A stretch of DNA of 64,000 nucleotides from Desulfoferrobacter suflitae (GTDB taxonomy: Bacteria; Desulfobacterota; Syntrophobacteria; Syntrophobacterales; Syntrophobacteraceae): assembly GCF_022603395.1 (NCBI RefSeq), contig NZ_JAIBKA010000006.1, positions 186,001 through 250,000 on the forward strand, read 5' to 3'. Under the pieces are notes generated by a model. That model was given only the letters and a program-made list of their open reading frames with translations. It was not told where the DNA came from and made no database searches. Positions 61,867 to 64,000 of the stretch are shown piece after piece; position 1 is the stretch's first letter, and each line of letters opens with the position of its first letter. The position numbers were made by a program, and so were the translations under genes.

Positions 61867-63090
61867 TTATTTGGGAGGTTGTATGTATGATTCCACAGTC
61901 GCGTATTCTTCCGGCCACAAGATGGCAGCCTTCGATGGATCCTGCTTAAACTCGGTGTACTGAATGATGAAAACCGGCACATCCATCCACAAATGGTATG
62001 CCCACGGTGGGTTCTTTTCCTTGGAGAAGGTGATGGTGCCCCTGGTTCCGAGCCAGCTGAGCTTATTTTCCATGGCATCGATGAGCTCCTTGGAAGCGGT
62101 GCTGCCGGACAGCTTGATGGCTTCGGCAATAACCATAACGGTATCATAGCCTTCCATCGCAACGGCATCGGGTTCGCGCTGAAACTTGTCTTTAAAGAGT
62201 TGAGTAAATTTCTCGGAGGTCTCGGTCTTGGGAATTCCGGGAAGACCCGCCGGATTGCTGAGAACATAAACGCCCGCTTCACCCACCGTGTCCCAAAAGC
62301 CCGGATACAGCGTGTCCATGCCCGCTCCGAGTAGGGCACAATTCTTGGTCGGCGCCAAACCCAGCTCATACGCCTGCTTGATCATCAGGAGCTCACCGGC
62401 TCCGGTGAAACCGTCCACCAGAAAGTCCACCGGCGGGGAAGCACTCTTCAGCTGCAGCAGTTGAGGAGTAAAATCGGTGGTCGTTCGTTCGGCCGAAAAC
62501 GAGGTGACTTTGACGCCCGCCGCCATCAAGTTATCTTTAAATACTTTGATGACCCCCATGCCCCAATCGGAATTCTCTCCAATCACGGCCACATGCTTGA
62601 ACCCGGAGTCCTTAATCCATTTGGCGGCCTTCGAATAAATCAACGAGTTGCAAACAGTCAAGCGGAAAACCTCCGGATAACCTTTGGCTGTTATTTCATC
62701 CGCCCAGGCCTCGGAAATCACCAGGGGAATGTTGTAGCGATGGGCCACTTCCATTTCCGCCATCGTCACCGAGCTGTGTGCTTCTCCACCAACGGCGACC
62801 ACCTTGTCATGGGTCACCATTCGCTCCATCACAGCTGTTCCTTTTTCCGGAACACCGCTGGTGTCTCCGATCACCAGCTCCACTTTTTTCCCAAGCAGAC
62901 CGCCCGATTGGTTCAGTTCCTCAGCGGCAATTTTCGCCCCGTCCACCAGAGCCTGTCCGGTTTCAACCCCGCCCGGAGCTGAAAGAGGCGCAACGATGCC
63001 AATCTTGACCACATCCTCCGCATGTGCCCCGGGCATGACAACGAAAAGCATGAAAACCCCTAAGATCATCGCCAACGATTTGAATCCCAT
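61867..63090 (-). CDS. livJ: ABC transporter amino-acid/amide-binding protein (LivJ-like)
   Basis: From the ATG at 63090, preceded by AAGGAGA, with a signal peptide (FKSLAMILGVFMLFVVMPGAHA). The mature protein is a periplasmic type I binding protein (VKIGIVAPLSAPGGVETGQALVDGAKIAAEELN; SSVTMAEMEVAHRYNIPLV). The ligand may be a branched-chain amino acid, other amino acid or amide; the symbol is by position. First gene of the livJHMGF operon. Confidence 0.9.
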   Translation of the reverse strand: MGFKSLAMILGVFMLFVVMPGAHAEDVVKIGIVAPLSAPGGVETGQALVDGAKIAAEELNQSGGLLGKKVELVIGDTSGVPEKGTAVMERMVTHDKVVAVGGEAHSSVTMAEMEVAHRYNIPLVISEAWADEITAKGYPEVFRLTVCNSLIYSKAAKWIKDSGFKHVAVIGENSDWGMGVIKVFKDNLMAAGVKVTSFSAERTTTDFTPQLLQLKSASPPVDFLVDGFTGAGELLMIKQAYELGLAPTKNCALLGAGMDTLYPGFWDTVGEAGVYVLSNPAGLPGIPKTETSEKFTQLFKDKFQREPDAVAMEGYDTVMVIAEAIKLSGSTASKELIDAMENKLSWLGTRGTITFSKEKNPPWAYHLWMDVPVFIIQYTEFKQDPSKAAILWPEEYATVESYIQPPK

Positions 63091-63272
63091 ACCTTGTCTC
63101 CTTTCCATGGTTGAAGGTTGAAAACCCTACCGACCTCACTGATATATCTGAACTCCCTCGCAGTAGAGGGAAAGGACTGTGGCTGTCTGCCGCTGATGTC
63201 GCCGGTCATGTCGGTCGCGGCGAGCGTGGAGCGAGCGTCAAGGTACCGTTGGCTGGTCCTGGTGCGGCGCTG

Positions 63273-63998
63273 TCAGGCCCAAAAGGAGATGAGACCTGCG
63301 TCGATCATTGTCCTCAAGCCGGGTGCGGCATTAATCACAGTAGGAATCGCATTGACAATGATCGCGGTGGTTGCGATGTCTCCATTGACGCCGTCCTTAA
63401 CGGTCACATCCAGGTCGGGTCTCCCTTTGATCACGATTCGATCACGCGGCGCTGGCTCTCCGATTGAGGCCTCAAAATGAAGTGTGATGACCTCCTCACC
63501 TTTCACAAAACCGCGGCCAATTTGTCTAACACCGGCCGCCATCCCAGGCTCGATGCTGAGATCACCGATTTCCAACGGCTTGGAAGCGATTACCGGCGAA
63601 ATGATGTCTTCCGCCCTCTCGAGACTCCAACCCATACCGGCAGCAAGTAGATGGAGCGATTCCACCAGACCGACATGACGCAGCACTCCCTCTTCCAGCC
63701 TTTGGTTGAAATGTTCCAAAGGCAAACCGGCACCTATCTTTTTCTGGAAGGGAATCCGCCTTTGCCTGGCATCCTGAATCCTTTCGACGTGTATTCGTCT
63801 GACCTCCTGGCAAATGCCGGTCATGGCAAGCGGAAAAAAATCCATGAGAAAACCGGGATTTACGCCAGTACTCAAGACCGATACCCGGTGATCCACGGCG
63901 GCCAGGTCAATTTTTTTTGCGATCTCGGGCTGCGTTTTCCAGGGATACACCAACTCTTCACAGCTTGAAATGAGGTTTTTGCCGCTGGCGACGATTTC
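63273..63998 (-). CDS. 2,4-diaminopentanoate dehydrogenase-like protein, 5' end cut
   Basis: The frame runs off the right edge, so the N-terminal NAD(P)-binding part is missing. The visible 241 residues contain VDHRVSVLSTGVNPGFLMDFFPLA, HVERIQDARQRRIPFQKKIGAG and AIPTVINAAPGLRTMIDAG. These match amino-acid dehydrogenases of the dihydrodipicolinate-reductase fold used in ornithine or lysine breakdown. It precedes the liv operon on the same strand, suggesting a linked catabolic role. Confidence 0.72.
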   Translation of the reverse strand, partial: EIVASGKNLISSCEELVYPWKTQPEIAKKIDLAAVDHRVSVLSTGVNPGFLMDFFPLAMTGICQEVRRIHVERIQDARQRRIPFQKKIGAGLPLEHFNQRLEEGVLRHVGLVESLHLLAAGMGWSLERAEDIISPVIASKPLEIGDLSIEPGMAAGVRQIGRGFVKGEEVITLHFEASIGEPAPRDRIVIKGRPDLDVTVKDGVNGDIATTAIIVNAIPTVINAAPGLRTMIDAGLISFWA

Positions 63999-64000
63999 CA

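Overview
The window reads as chromosomal DNA of a Gram-negative, probably anaerobic member of the Desulfobacterota, most like the Syntrophobacterales. The evidence is an ADP-forming acyl-CoA synthetase beside a CoA thioesterase, an AMACR-type CoA transferase, a split pyruvate-carboxylase-like pair, many Fe-S and radical SAM proteins, a LivJHMGF transporter, lipid A (Kdo) biosynthesis and an in-frame UGA that looks like selenocysteine. The genus is an inference. No phage, insertion sequence or CRISPR array was seen.

Layout. 1-14.9 kb is housekeeping and metabolic: the end of waaA, a radical SAM protein, dtd, a DUF1285-like protein, a FlK-like thioesterase plus acyl-CoA synthetase, flavodoxin, aldolase, ftsY (with a receiver-domain remnant upstream), a CoA transferase, an FmdB-type zinc ribbon, cysteine-cluster proteins and an Fe-S flavoprotein. 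15-30 kb is a type IV pilus locus. It has two full sets of minor pilins (FimT/PilV/PilW/PilX), one giant PilY1, and a PilE-like pilin at each end. The first set starts from a sigma-54 promoter followed by a canonical c-di-GMP-I riboswitch; the second set also has a sigma-54 promoter. Repeats lie at the boundaries. 30-39 kb holds an ETF-beta-type lysine methyltransferase, a metallo-beta-lactamase-fold protein, an unusually long Lon-type protease and a glycosyltransferase.

39-42 kb is the richest stretch for new biology. A DAHP synthase gene is preceded by a Tyr/Phe-rich leader peptide with tandem terminators (an attenuator). Behind it lies a small TusA/SirA-like gene whose reading frame contains an in-frame TGA next to the catalytic cysteine, with a SECIS-like hairpin. 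This predicted selenoprotein sits downstream of a ferredoxin gene, and tRNA-Trp follows. 42-47 kb has the biotin carboxylase/carboxyltransferase pair and a TetR regulator.

47-56.3 kb is a phosphate island: DUF47-PiT on one strand, phoB-phoR-pstB-phoU on the other, and pstSCA convergent with them. Pho boxes precede phoB and pstS. 56.6-64 kb carries an AhpD-like protein, an M28 peptidase, livFGMHJ and a truncated 2,4-diaminopentanoate-dehydrogenase-like gene, suggesting peptide and amino acid use.
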